DNA of 64,000 nucleotides from Emiliania huxleyi CCMP1516 (lineage: Eukaryota; Haptophyta; Isochrysidales; Noelaerhabdaceae): assembly GCF_000372725.1 (NCBI RefSeq), contig NW_005195584.1:364817-428816 (forward strand). Reading direction: 5' to 3'. Position numbers and translations under genes: made by a program. The notes under the pieces were generated by a model. It saw only the letters and a list, made by a program, of their open reading frames with translations. It was not told the origin of the DNA and ran no database searches. Positions 48,567 to 58,948 of the stretch are shown here, piece by piece (position 1 is the first letter of the stretch; each line of letters begins with the position of its first letter).

Positions 48567-50557
48567 TCAGAACATGGCAATCTCGTTTACGTGCTGCACC
48601 GCCTGCGCGACCGCCTCGCGGCCCTTGTTCCAGAGCGGCGTCAGCTCGGCGACCGCGGCCGCGGCCGAAGCGGCGAGCGCCTCAAGCGACGCATACGAGC
48701 GGACACGGCTCGGCACCGGCTCGCCTGAAGACGAGGGGAGCGGCTGAGCCGTCGATGCTGCTCCTTCCAGGGCCCGGCGCGGGCTCGCCTCCGTCCGGCG
48801 CGGCGTCGCCCACCGCCTCGGAGAGCCGCGAGGGGTAGGACCGGATCGAGCGGAGGCCGTCGCCTGTCCACGAAACCCGTCCGGCTGTGAGGCATCGACT
48901 CATACCCGCGGGAGGGGATCGAGCGGAGGGCGTCGCCGGCGAGCCGCTTGGGCGCGGGGGGCGGCAGTCGCAGGTCGGGCAGCGGCGAGGCGCGCTTGAG
49001 CGAGGCGGAGCGCGTGAGGGCTGGCTCCCTCAGCTGCTGCTCCGCCCCGCCGTCGCTGTCCGCAGGCGAGGTGGGGCTGAGGCCTCGCGGGGAAGACGGG
49101 AGCGAATACGCTCTGAGGCGGGGCGAGCAGCGCGGCGAGACGTGCGGCGAGATGCTCATCGGCGCGACGTCGCCCGCGTCCGTCGAGACGGCGGCCGGGC
49201 GGGCCTGCCGCCCCGCGCCGTACCTCAGGAAGAGGTCGCGCAGCGTCGACCGGTAGTTGCGGCCGAGGTGGAGTCGCTGGTAGTCGTGGCTCATTGGGTG
49301 GGCCGAGTTGAGGGTGCCGCGCATCAGCGCGGAGAGCGTCCCCAGCTGGGCGGTCACCTCGGCGATGTGTGGCTCGAGCGCCAGCTCCAGCGACGCCAGC
49401 TCCGCCGAGTCGGGCTCGGGGACGCGGCAGGGCACGACGTTGTGCAAGAGGCAAAACTGGGGCGCGAGTTCGGCGGTGAGGGGGTCGACGACGACGTACC
49501 GATCGGCGGCGCCTTCGAGGCTGTTGCTGCTGCTGCCGGGCTCGGGCACCCACCACCCGGCGTGCTGCGGCGCCGGCCCGGCCGAAGTAGCCGTGTTGAC
49601 AAGCTGGGCCGGACCGATCCTCAAAGATGCGCCTGCTCTCTCGGGAAGGGGGCGGGGGGTGGGCTGGGGTTGGGGTGCGTTGGTGGGGGGGGGGGGGGGG
49701 GTCCCGGGGCCCCACAAAAAAAAAGGGGGGGGGGGGGGTTGGCCCCACCTTATACCCCCCCCCCTTTCNNNNNNNNNNNNNNNNNNNNNNNNNNNNNNNN
49801 NNNNNNNNNNNNNNNNNNNNNNNNNNNNNNNNNNNNNNNNNNNNNNNNNNNNNNNNNNNNNNNNNNNNTGCGCTAGGGCCGCACCGAGCGAGAGGCCCAC
49901 GAAGAGGATCTCGCTCGCGCCCGTCTGGCCGGGCAGCCAGTCGCCCAGGTAGGCCGTCTTGCGCTCCCCCCCCCCCTCCTCCTCCTCGGCGGCCGCGGCC
50001 GCGGCGGCCGCTGCGCCACTCTTGCGCTGCTGACGGTTCTCGTGCCGCACCGTCCAGAACGAGTCGTGGTGGCGCATGACGCCGTCGTGCACGCGCATCC
50101 CGAGCTCCGGCAGCCAGTCGGCGGACGCGCACTGCGTGCCGAGCATGTTTTTGATGTCGATCCCGCGATCGCTGACCGCGCTGCCGCGCGAGCGGTTCCG
50201 GCTGCGCACCGGCTGCGCCGCTTGCGACTTGAGCGCCTCGCGCTCGACGCGGACGCCCCGAAAGGCGATGATGAGGCGCGTGGGGTCGTGCATCGGCCGA
50301 AAGGCGATGGCGCGTCCGGCGTCATCGCCAAAGACCTCAGCAACTTGGAACTCGAGCGTCGGCCCCAGAGGGAAGCCGTCCTGGCACCGCACCCGGCACT
50401 CGACCATGTCGCCCGCGGCATCGGAGGTGAGAGTCGAGGCGTGGTTGCCACAGAGCGAAAGGCAGGCGCTGGCCTCGCTCGATTTGACGAGGCGCTCCAG
50501 CCACGGCAGACGCCGCCCCAACGCAGCCGCGTCGCCGGCGCGCGTTCCTCTTCGCAT
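48567..50557 (-). CDS. Class 3 (alpha/beta hydrolase) lipase, interrupted by a gap
   Basis: From the ATG at 50557 the first ~230 residues match a lipase class 3 domain: RLIIAFRGVR, DIKNMLGTQCAS, GMRVHDGVMRHHDSFW and the nucleophile elbow EILFVGLSLGAALA, immediately before the gap at 49769-49868. After the gap, part of the sequence is low-complexity and probably intronic or poor quality, then family-like sequence resumes: RYVVVDPLTAELAPQFCLLH, NVVPCRVPEPDSAELA, HPMSHDYQRLHL. A Ser/Pro-rich tail follows. The last exon (48724-48567, entered after cttcag) reads RVRSYASLEALAASAAAAVA, then ELTPLWNKGREAVAQAVQHV and NEIAMF. Its upstream donor is not certain (a GT near 48862-48895 fits). Serine is present, and HPMSHDY may supply the catalytic His. 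Triacylglycerol or phospholipid ester hydrolysis is expected; a membrane role is unproven. Confidence 0.72.
49769..49868. other. Assembly gap (100 N)
   Basis: Placed inside the lipase gene just after the GLSLG motif and bordered on the left by poly-G and poly-A runs that look low quality. Confidence 1.
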
Positions 50558-52114
50558 GCACCCTGGGGCGGCTTGAAAGACGTGCTCACGCCTGCGCGGC
50601 GGGGCGAATCGGCGGTCGGGCGGGTGGGGCGCCAGCAGGCAAGCTCTGTGGCAAGGGCGGGCAAGCTCGCTGTGGCTTGTTGGAGCCGATGATTGCCGGA
50701 GTTTTTCTTTTCTCAGCTTTATTCTGATCTGCAAATTCTTTTTCTTCCCGCCTGTCCACAAATAAATTATTTTCTCCTCGACAACAGTTTAAAAAGGTAC
50801 CTCTGAAAGTCCGAGCCAGCTGTTCTTCACCTTCTATCTTGCTTGCACGTCTCGCGCGCGCGTGAACAGGGCAAAGTGAAGCTGCCGCATGTGGCATGAA
50901 TCCGTTCCAGCAAACGGATGGACTCGGAAGCGCCAGCCTTGCCTGAGGCCACGCAGCGAGAAGACTGCGGAGGACCAGAGAGATTTTTGAAGACCAACCA
51001 GAACCATCACGACTCTCACAGTGATTTGGGCTCGGCAGCTTGTCAGCCCTCAGCCGAAGCTGGGGCCGGTCCCGTTGCCGAGAGAGCCCGCGCCGATGAG
51101 TTCGACGCGGTCGGGGGGCCTTGCGGAGAGGCCAGCGAGATGGCGATCGCTGTACTTCATGGTGTCATCAAGTGACCGGCTGACAAGCCAGAGGTCGATA
51201 CTCTGGACGACCCATAGGATGCCACGAATGCCTGAAGGAGAGGAGGCGAGGCCAGAGGCAGGCTCAGCTGCTCTGGGGTGATCTCGCTTTGGTGGCCGAA
51301 GGACCCGATGGTCCTGTCACATTCGCGTTCCGAGTCGCGGGGGTAGAAAAATTCGGGGTAGGATCGAGTCAGCACATCCTTGTAGTACAGCGGACCGCCA
51401 GGCTCGCCGGCAGCATCCGCAGGGAGGCAGCATATGCCATATCAGGCACCAGTCTTCTAGCCAGTCTTCTGGAGAGCTCAACAGCTGCGGCCGCGATGGC
51501 GGAGTCGGCCGCGGTTCGAGCGAGCAGCTTTTGGCTGCGGGATCGAATCGTGGAAGGCTCATGCCCTCGCGGAGCAACGCGGGTCGCGCGGCGCGCGCGT
51601 GTGCGAAATGCGACAAAAGACGAAAGACGACAGGCGCCTGAGCGCTGTACGACTGAACGACCGTCGCCGCAATCGACACCGCCGCCATCTTGACGAGCAG
51701 CGCGAGCGCGCTCGTCGGCGGCCAGCCGTCGCGGGCCGGGCCTCAACCGGCCTCAACCGGCCGCGCCGCCGCAGCAGGCCCGGAGGCCCACATGGCGGCC
51801 GACCAGCTTGCGTGAGGACCAGCGTCATCGCATCCCGCTCGCTAAGAGGTCGCCGGCCCCGGCGCGCCCCGCGCCCCGGCGCTGTGCAGAGTGCACCCCC
51901 GCCCCTGCCCAACCAACCCTGGGGTGGAGCGGGCCTGGTAGTAGAGTATCTAGTAACCAAGCTACTAATAGTATAACCTAATAAGATGCTTAGATGGGGT
52001 ACAATACGAGAGGTCACGGAATCCTGGAAAACGTGACCGACCACTCCCACCCACCCCCACAACGTTTCCTACTCGCATCCAATACATCGACCACGTCCAG
52101 TCCCCACGGCCTCG
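50558..52114. other. Intergenic region with dispersed repeats
   Basis: Contains the repeat at 51006-51136 and an inverted piece of the 33.8-kb duplication (50845-50872). A minus-strand frame at 51369-51746 ends in a helical-looking segment but has no family match and is not called. Little else seen. Confidence 0.4.
51006..51136 (+). repeat. Dispersed repeat, uninterrupted copy (empty site of the TIR element)
   Basis: Matches 32533-32564 joined directly to 33752-33850. It holds a single gggctcgg where the other copy has two flanking the 1.18-kb insertion. It thus shows the pre-insertion state. Confidence 0.88.
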
Positions 52115-52950
52115 TCAGCTGCGCTTTCGCTCGTCGGCGGAGAGCAGCTTGTCTACGAGCTGCTGCAGCGGCGCGAGTTCCTCCTTGCGCGGGATGAGGT
52201 CGAACTCGAGCACAAAGTACATAAAGTGCTGCGGGCGGCGGCGGAGGGCGGCGGGGAGTGGGCGGTGGGGCGGAGCGCGGCGGTGCCGGCGCGGTGCCTG
52301 GTGGGGGTGAGGGGGGTGGAGGGGCGGGGGCGGCGCGCGTAGACCTTGAAGCATGTGTTGATGTGCGGCAGGAAGGAGAGCGCGACCATCCGCTCGTAGT
52401 GGTTGTGATAGGCATGCGCGTAGACGCGGAAAAGGCGGCGAAATATCTGGCTGACGATGCTGCGAAAGTCGGCCGGGAAGGGCCGCGAAGGCTCGGTCGG
52501 AAAGATGTCCTCCGAGTCGAGCTGCCGCTGCACCCAGCCAAACAGGTGGCTCACATAGTCGCACGCGCTGAGCTGCACAGGCTGCTTGATCCTCTCGTCG
52601 GCCCACGCGTAGTGGCAGATGGACCCGTTCGGCAGCGCGGCGCACATGATCGGGCACGAGGACGTTGTGCAAAACTCGGAAACGAAGCCGTACACGAGAT
52701 TGGTCTCGTTGAACAGGTCGAGAGTCTTCACGGCGAGCCACTCGTTGAGGCTCTCCCCGGGGGGCAGAGTCACGGCTTCGCGCAGGCTGCCCGTGCCGAG
52801 CGTCCTCTGAGCGAGCGTGTGTATGCGCTCGAGCCGCGAGCCGGCCTTTAGCTTCGACTTTGGCCGGAAGGTTTTCGTTTTTTCCGGATCCATCATGCGC
52901 TGCATACCAACCTGCAAGCTCTGCATCCAGTTTGACGGCAGCGTAGCCAT
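52115..52950 (-). CDS. MOB1: MOB1 kinase activator, two exons
   Basis: Exons 52950-52345 and 52228-52115 join across a 116-nt GT-AG intron (CAAG|GTCTAC...GCAG|CACTTT), phase 0, restoring INTCFK + HFMYFVLEFDLIPRKEELAP and giving 239 residues. Family motifs are complete: TFRPKSKLKAGSRLERIHTL, AVTLPPGESLNEWLAVKTLD, LVYGFVSEFCTTSSCPIM and LFRVYAHAYHNHYERM. The zinc ligands are the Cys pair of CTTSSC and the two outer His of HAYHNH. MOB1 binds and activates NDR/LATS kinases that control cytokinesis, cell proliferation and polarity. Versus the metazoan protein it has a short N-terminal extension (MATLPSNWMQSLQVGMQR); an internal Met could be the true start. Note AALPNGSICHYAWAD in place of the usual shorter loop. 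Confidence 0.93.
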
Positions 52951-54226
52951 ATCCGACGTCGTGAAAGCTACACAATGTGGGGCAGCGTCTGGGATGGAGC
53001 GCGCGAGCAGATCATCAAGGTATAGCCGGTTGCTGCACCTTCAGAAAAATAAAAGGCAAAAAAATCGTCTCGTCTCGTATCGGGTTGCGTATCGTCTCGT
53101 ATCGTCTCGGATCGTCGTCTCGTTTCTCGATGTCCGACTGGGCTCCCCACCGGCGGCGGGCTTGAAGACACTGAGCCGAGCGCGCCTGCGGCGGACCGCC
53201 GCCGGCGCGCTCGCTTCGGCGGATGGCTGAGCGGCACAGTTTCTGGCCGCCCGGCCTGCAAGCAGTCGCCGCGAGACGATCAAAGGCGCTCAATTCAAGC
53301 GCGCCGCCATGCCAGATCTCGCCCCACGCCCCGGCCAGACCGGGCAGTGCGTGCAGGAATGATGCAGGCATGATGGGTGGGTGTGGTGAGCACGCCAGCG
53401 GCACCGCTGCGCACTCTCAGGGTCGCAGCCGCCTATCTCGTGAGGGGCGTGGCTCGGGGCGGGTGCGAGAGAGTCGAGGAGCGCGGCGCGCGTGCGCGCG
53501 CGTGGTAAAGTCGGTTTATATTTCATCACTGGTATAAAAGAGACCCAAAACGGCACTCGCGCCGCGCCCACGCGCGCTCGTATCACCTCAAGACTCACAC
53601 AGCACGCTTGAATGAAGCCCCCGAGGGGCGAGCCGGACCGGCTGTGGAGCTACTTGGAGGAGACGGTTCTCTTCGCAGATCCATGAGGAGCTGTGAGGAG
53701 GCACATTTCCGGCTGGTTTCGGCTCCGGACTGTGCTGGACTCACGTGGAACCGCCGGCGGGGCGAGAGCCAGCAGCGCAAACCGCGCCTCCGGTGCTCCG
53801 CTGCGATGACGAGCTGGCGCCAGCCACGCGCGGCCTGGCCAGGTCGGCAGGATTTTGTCCGAGTGTCTGGCGTCTCACGTCTCTCGCGAGGAAGGCGCAC
53901 CGAGGCGTCGCGCGGACACGAGACGATCCGACCGAGACGAGACGATCCGATACGAGACGATACGAGACGAGCGATCCGATACGATACCAGACCGGTCTTT
54001 TGGATTTTTGTTTTTTCGCAAGGTGCCGCAACCGGCTCTAGGAACCTACCGTCGGCCCCGATTTTCTTCTTCGCTTCCGGCCGTAATAGTGTGCGCCTAC
54101 CACGCCCTTGTCAAGTCAGCTGCTGTGAGAGAAGCTTGTATTTTAAGAAACTTTCTTCATCTACAGGTTGCAAACCCATAATGACTTTTTTGACACCTAG
54201 GTACCCAGTGACGCAGATTCGCTGCG
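52951..54226. other. Intergenic region occupied by an inverted-repeat block
   Basis: No gene seen. The block 53020-54045 has inverted ends; between them there is unremarkable GC-rich sequence with poor frames. Confidence 0.45.
53020..54045. repeat. ~1.0-kb block with ~100-bp imperfect inverted ends
   Basis: The left end (agccggttgctgcaccttca, then a-rich tract, then cgtctcgtctcgtatcgg) is matched by the reverse complement of the right end (agccggttgcggcaccttgc, a-rich tract, then gtatcgtatcggatc). Both ends contain arrays of cgtctcgtat-type pentamer/decamer units (53065-53125; 53925-53995). It may be a foldback element or two oppositely oriented copies of one repeat. No clear target duplication was found. 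Confidence 0.7.
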
Positions 54227-54781
54227 ATGCTGAGGCCTTGCGGGTTCCTGCCCACCCTGGGCGAGTACGACAGCAGGGCCGAGGCACACGCCGCTCAGTA
54301 TCTCGCGGCGCGCGGCGTGGTGTCCGTCGCCGACTTGTCGCCCGCAGAGACTGCTGCGTTCGTAAGCGCGAGATGCGCGGGAGGAGCTTTGAGATCCACC
54401 ACGGAGCGCTCGAAGCTCTGGTCTCATCTCACATCTGGATTTCTGGTGGTGCCTGCTGCCACCTGCAGTCTTCCCTTTTATGGTTTCAGAGTGAAGCACA
54501 TACGGCAGGGGTCCCATGAAGAGGACAAATTCACCACGCTTGAGCACATGCACGGTGGGCCCCGCACAATCCACCGCAACCCTCCGCCTGCACGATGCGG
54601 GGGCGACATGGGTCACATCTCATGGCAACGTACGCATTGGTCACAGCGAACTTCGCTGTGCTGCCCTTCCCTCCACGGGAAGCCGTCTCTCACAGACGGA
54701 GCTCATCGGTGCTGCTGCTGGCGTCGGACTTGCCGTGGTCGCCGCTCGCGGCCCCCTCGCCAGCCTCGCCAGCCTCTTTGA
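54227..54781 (+). CDS. Hypothetical protein, doubtful
   Basis: From the ATG at 54227 the first ~55 residues look gene-like (TLGEYDSRAEAHAAQYLAAR, then GVVSVADLSPAETAAFVSAR). The rest is poorly biased, and the last ~90 bases overlap the 3' end of the NhaA fusion gene on the opposite strand. No family recognised. The real gene may end or splice earlier. Confidence 0.3.
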   Translation: MLRPCGFLPTLGEYDSRAEAHAAQYLAARGVVSVADLSPAETAAFVSARCAGGALRSTTERSKLWSHLTSGFLVVPAATCSLPFYGFRVKHIRQGSHEEDKFTTLEHMHGGPRTIHRNPPPARCGGDMGHISWQRTHWSQRTSLCCPSLHGKPSLTDGAHRCCCWRRTCRGRRSRPPRQPRQPL

Positions 54782-57700
54782 CTGGCTCCAGCGTGATGTC
54801 CGGCAGCAGCTCTGGGATCTTTGACTTTAGCTTCTGCTGCCGAGTGTCGGCAAAGTAGCGGTCGCCAGCGAGGAAGGCCTTGCGGTGCAGCATCGAGCGC
54901 TGCAGAGACGAGGTGACCGCGTTGATCAGGTCGTCTTCGTCGTACTCCTCCATGCTGCTGTCGGAGAAGGCGAGGCCCTTCCTTGGGGGCGGGCAGGCGG
55001 CCAGGTTTTTGTAGTGCGGCAGCTGGCCCAGCGCGAGAGCGACGGCACCCATGCAGATTGAGAGGAGCGAGCCCATCTTGGCCTCGCCCGCGAGCGCCTC
55101 GTCTGTGAAGGCCTCGCCCGAGATGAAGAGCGCCACCGTGAGGCCGACGGCCGCGATGATGCCAACCATCAGCAGATCCGTCACGCGCATCGAGCCGGGA
55201 AGCCGCGCGACGCCGAAGCGGTGCGCGAGGTAGGCGAAGCCCGCGATGCCGAGCACCTTGCCGAGCGCGAGCGCGAGCAGCACCGAGAAGGTCAGGCCGC
55301 CGACGCCGCCCTTGAGGTCGATGCCCGCGTTGGCGAGCGTGAAGAAGAACATGCCGAGGTCGACGGGCGCCTTGATGGCGTGCTCAAAGGCGTGCAGCGC
55401 GGCGTGGTGGCCATCGGCAGGCATGAAGGGGACGACAAAGGCGAGGGCGAGGGCGGGGTGTAGCCGCGCGTTGAGGAGGACGATCCACGAGAAGACGCCG
55501 CCGAGCGCCACGTAGACGTACCACTTTTGCACGCACGCGACCTTGCGCATGCAGACGCGCAGAAAGAGGCAGACGGCGAACACGCCGAACAGGCCTGTGG
55601 CCCACGACCACTGCGTCGGGTGGAGCGGGTCGGGGTAGGCGAGCGCGATGATGATGAGGCCGATAAAGTCGTCGGCGACGGCGAGCAGCAGCAGATAGTC
55701 GATGGCGGGGTGGCGGAGCGGGAAGACGCGCATCGCAACCATCCACGCGATGGAGATGTCGGTGGCAGTGGGCACGCCCCAGCCGTACATCAGGTCGGAC
55801 AAGGTCACTGGTACCAGGGTGATGTTGGTGGCGGCGCTCGCGAGCAGGCGTCGATGCTCGTCGTCCGACGTCTCGTCGACGGGCTCCATCTCGTAGCCTT
55901 CAAAGCTTCCCGCCGCCCACTGCAGCGCGACGAGGCCGAGGTAGACACCGATGGGGCCAGCGACACCGCCGACGGTACCGACGAGTGACGACATCGCCTT
56001 TTTGGGCGGGTTGAGCGAGCCGCCGGGCAGGACGGACTCGGTCACCTCCTTCATCGCCAGGCCAAAGAAGAAGCACATGAACACGTCGTTGACGAGGAAA
56101 TGGAGGGTGACCGGGTGCTCAAAAAGGTCGGCCGACTTGCCAAAGGGCATGAAATGGTCCCTGTGTGCGTCCGCACCGACCCAGTACTCGTAGCTATCTG
56201 GCGCAAAGGTGGCCCACGGCAGCGCGACGACGATGCCGAGCAGCAGCGGGATCGAGTACCGCTGCAGGATGTGCACGACGTGCAAGCACCACGAGGCCGA
56301 CTGTCGGAGCGGTAGATGTCGCCTCAACCAGCGCCGGTGCTGCTCCGTGGCGTGCGACAGCTGGCTCACGCGGCGTGCGGAAGCTCGGCCCGTACGCGAT
56401 TGCGAGAGCCGGTCTAGCTGGGCGCGCGCAGCCGCCGCCACGGCGCCGCTGCCTTCCTCGAGCTTTCGCTCCGCGCTCGCTTCGGCTCTGCAGAGTTGCT
56501 TGACCGCTCGGCGCATGGTACTCTCCTCCAGCGCAACCGATGCCTCCCGGGCGCCGCCTCGCTCGTTCCCGCTATCTTTGCCGCACTCCATCTCGCCCTT
56601 GTCTGCAGTGAAGTGCCGGTGCGGGACAACCACCATGCAATCGAGCTGGCAAGCGAGCACGCGGATGAAGCGGCGCGAGCTCGAGGCGGTGAGCGAGGCC
56701 GAGATGAAATCCTCGTCGAGTAGGATGACAGCGAGCGCCTTGCCCACCTTCTCGGACGCGGCGGCCTGGTCTCGCGGCCCGAGGTGGAAGAAGAGGTAGC
56801 GGACCGGCGTCTTCGAGAAGGAGAGGAGGCACGTCTGAAGCCGCACAAAGGCCATGAGCGGCTTTTCGAGGAAATCGACGTGTGCCAGCAGCAGTAGCGC
56901 CGCCTCCTCATTGGCGTCGGGTGCGAGGGCGGACTCGTCCGGTGCGTGTCCGCCCCCGATGGCGCCGCGCGAGGAGAGAGCCGCCACAACCTGCGGTAGC
57001 GCTGCAGCCGGCAGCTCGCCCGACTGAACGAGCTTGTGGCCCACTGTCTCGACCGCCTCGAGGAGCGAGACGGCAGGGAGCTCGAGGTGGACGTTGTGAT
57101 CCCCCAGCCCTTTGTAAAGCGCCATCAGCGAAGCGATCGAGATGGTCGGCAGGTGCGGCCGCGACCAAGTGCCGTCGGTGGCCTTCTCCTGCGCCAACGC
57201 CCAATTCCAGTGGTCCGTCTCGCGCCAGACGCCCGCCTCGGCCTGCTCCATCGAGATGAAGAGCCGCCGACGCCGCGCGGGAACCGTGCGGAGCGACGCC
57301 ATGTCGAGCACCACCTTCCCGTCTGCCGGCGCGTCGAGGGCCGAGCCGGGCGGCGGAGGCAACACCGGAAGCTTCTCGGTCGACAGCTGGAGCAGCTTAT
57401 CGAGGCGGTGCTGGAACTCCTCGCGCCGCCGCCGCTGCCTGGGCGTCGCCGCCGTCAAACCGTCCTGAGAGCCGCTGCGGTCGCCGAGCGAAGAGGTCGG
57501 CCGCCCCGGCGTCGGCGAGTCGCCGGCCTCGCTCCGGTCCATCTCTCCCTCGCGGGAGACAGAGCGCGACATTTGCCGGTGGGCGGTGGGCGGGATGGCC
57601 GGCGACATGCCCTTGCGCGCGCGGATGCGTCCCTCAAGCTCGGCGAGTAGCACCTCGTCTTCGTCGACCGACTCGTCATCCGATTCCGAGACGGAAGTGC

Positions 57701-58547
57701 TCTCGCCTGCCGACTTGGTGGAGCCCGGGAAGTCCGTCGGCCGTGGGGCTGACGAGAAGCCAAAGACGTGTGGCAGAATGGAGAGCCCCTCGAGGTGGGC
57801 GTTGAGCGCGTCGAGCAGCGCCTGCGGGCTCCTTGCGCGATTGAGCGCCGCGACGGCGTACTCGTCGGAGAGGATTCCTCCAAAGGCATGAGCCATGCGC
57901 GAGGAGGCCTCCGCTTCTGCCTCTGGCCCGAGCAGCAAACAGAGGTACCGCACGGGCGCCTGGCCCTCGCAGCCCAGGTCGACGGGCGTGGCAAGGCGCG
58001 CGAAGGTAACGATCGGCTCGGAGATGAAGTCGAGGTGCGCGAGCAGCAGCGAGGCCGCCTCCTCCCCCTTCTCGGGGTCGAGCATGTGGAAGAGCTCGTC
58101 TGCCTCGGCGTCGGACGCCTCAAAGCCGGCAATCCTGCGCAGCGGAGTTCCAACCTCGCCGCCTTCGACGGGTCGCCCTAGCCGCTTCGCCGAGAGTAGA
58201 ACCTCAGCGACCTGCGCGTGCTGCTCGGCGGCCAGCAGCCCGCCTTCCACCAGCCGCTGCAGCATCACCTCTGCAATCTCGCGAAGCGAGTCTGCCTGCA
58301 AGCCGAGGAAGATGTTGGCCGGCGAGAGAGCCTGCTGCAGACTCGCCGCCGCGGTCACCGAGATCGTCGGCAGGCGTGGTAGCGACCACGTCGGGTCGGC
58401 CGCGTCGTGGCCCGGGGAGAGGGGGAGAGCGTCCTCCTCAAGCGCGTGGTTCCACCGACCCGTCTCTGTCCACGCCTCTGCGCGTAGTTCCTCCAGCTCA
58501 ATAAAGAGGTGATTCTTGGACGGCGCCGGCCCTGCCGCCTTGTGCAT
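54690..58547 (-). CDS. NhaA-type Na+/H+ antiporter fused to two band-3 cytosolic-type domains
   Basis: 1285 residues from the ATG at 58547 (an in-frame ATG at 58802 would add 85). Residues ~12-270 are a domain like the cytosolic N-terminus of SLC4/band 3 exchangers: NHLFIELEELRAEAWTETGR, TWSLPRLPTISVTAAASL, LLLAHLDFISEPIVTFARLA, APVRYLCLLLGPEAE. A second copy is at ~425-640: RRLFISMEQAEAGVWRETDH, TWSRPHLPTISIASLMALY, AHVDFLEKPLMAFVRLQT, TPVRYLFFHLGPRD. An acidic Ser-rich linker separates them. From ~780 there is a complete NhaA domain with LHFLVNDVFMCFFFGLAMKE, VPTATDISIAW, LAVADDFIGLIIIALAY, FFFTLANAGIDLKGG, LALGKVLGIAGFAYLA and GLTVALFISGEAFTDE. These hold the Asp, Asp-Asp and Lys residues that NhaA needs for Na+/2H+ exchange. 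The C-terminal tail is cytosolic and acidic. The combination suggests an antiporter under band-3-like regulatory control. Intronless as read. Confidence 0.92.
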   Translation of the reverse strand: MHKAAGPAPSKNHLFIELEELRAEAWTETGRWNHALEEDALPLSPGHDAADPTWSLPRLPTISVTAAASLQQALSPANIFLGLQADSLREIAEVMLQRLVEGGLLAAEQHAQVAEVLLSAKRLGRPVEGGEVGTPLRRIAGFEASDAEADELFHMLDPEKGEEAASLLLAHLDFISEPIVTFARLATPVDLGCEGQAPVRYLCLLLGPEAEAEASSRMAHAFGGILSDEYAVAALNRARSPQALLDALNAHLEGLSILPHVFGFSSAPRPTDFPGSTKSAGESTSVSESDDESVDEDEVLLAELEGRIRARKGMSPAIPPTAHRQMSRSVSREGEMDRSEAGDSPTPGRPTSSLGDRSGSQDGLTAATPRQRRRREEFQHRLDKLLQLSTEKLPVLPPPPGSALDAPADGKVVLDMASLRTVPARRRRLFISMEQAEAGVWRETDHWNWALAQEKATDGTWSRPHLPTISIASLMALYKGLGDHNVHLELPAVSLLEAVETVGHKLVQSGELPAAALPQVVAALSSRGAIGGGHAPDESALAPDANEEAALLLLAHVDFLEKPLMAFVRLQTCLLSFSKTPVRYLFFHLGPRDQAAASEKVGKALAVILLDEDFISASLTASSSRRFIRVLACQLDCMVVVPHRHFTADKGEMECGKDSGNERGGAREASVALEESTMRRAVKQLCRAEASAERKLEEGSGAVAAAARAQLDRLSQSRTGRASARRVSQLSHATEQHRRWLRRHLPLRQSASWCLHVVHILQRYSIPLLLGIVVALPWATFAPDSYEYWVGADAHRDHFMPFGKSADLFEHPVTLHFLVNDVFMCFFFGLAMKEVTESVLPGGSLNPPKKAMSSLVGTVGGVAGPIGVYLGLVALQWAAGSFEGYEMEPVDETSDDEHRRLLASAATNITLVPVTLSDLMYGWGVPTATDISIAWMVAMRVFPLRHPAIDYLLLLAVADDFIGLIIIALAYPDPLHPTQWSWATGLFGVFAVCLFLRVCMRKVACVQKWYVYVALGGVFSWIVLLNARLHPALALAFVVPFMPADGHHAALHAFEHAIKAPVDLGMFFFTLANAGIDLKGGVGGLTFSVLLALALGKVLGIAGFAYLAHRFGVARLPGSMRVTDLLMVGIIAAVGLTVALFISGEAFTDEALAGEAKMGSLLSICMGAVALALGQLPHYKNLAACPPPRKGLAFSDSSMEEYDEDDLINAVTSSLQRSMLHRKAFLAGDRYFADTRQQKLKSKIPELLPDITLEPVKEAGEAGEGAASGDHGKSDASSSTDELRL

Positions 58548-58948
58548 CCCCACACCACGCGCCGCCAACACTCGCCGTGGGCGAGTAGGGCGACAGTCGA
58601 CTTCAGCTATGCAAGTTTTACGCGCGAATCCCAACCTTAGATCCTCGATTCCGGGGATTTCTTTTCGAAGCGAGCCGGATTTAAGAAGAGAGAGGCTGCG
58701 AACCCCAACCTTCTTAAGCTTAAGACAACACAGCCACCCCAAGGCGCGCAAGGTCTTCGCTAACGTCTTCGCCGGTCCGGCGGTATCAATTCTTTCCAGC
58801 ATCCGCAGGGTTCGGACTCAGCCGTCTAGTGGGTCTGTGGCAGAACTCGCAAAAAAATCGGCCCCTCCTCCACCTATCTGGCCCCGTACCCCCCTACCGA
58901 TCTGGGCCCGTGTTTCAACCCACCACTTGTGGGGGTTGTGGCGGTCGC
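58548..58948. other. Divergent intergenic region between NhaA fusion and MOSC gene
   Basis: Both genes read away from it, so it should hold both promoters. The sequence is locally AT-richer (58610-58740, with cttcttaagcttaagac). No canonical TATA was identified. It could instead carry an 85-codon N-terminal extension of the NhaA fusion. Confidence 0.4.

Noticed and set aside
51369-51746. 125-codon minus-strand frame with a helical end
   Set aside because: No family, borders repeats, and competing frames are similar.
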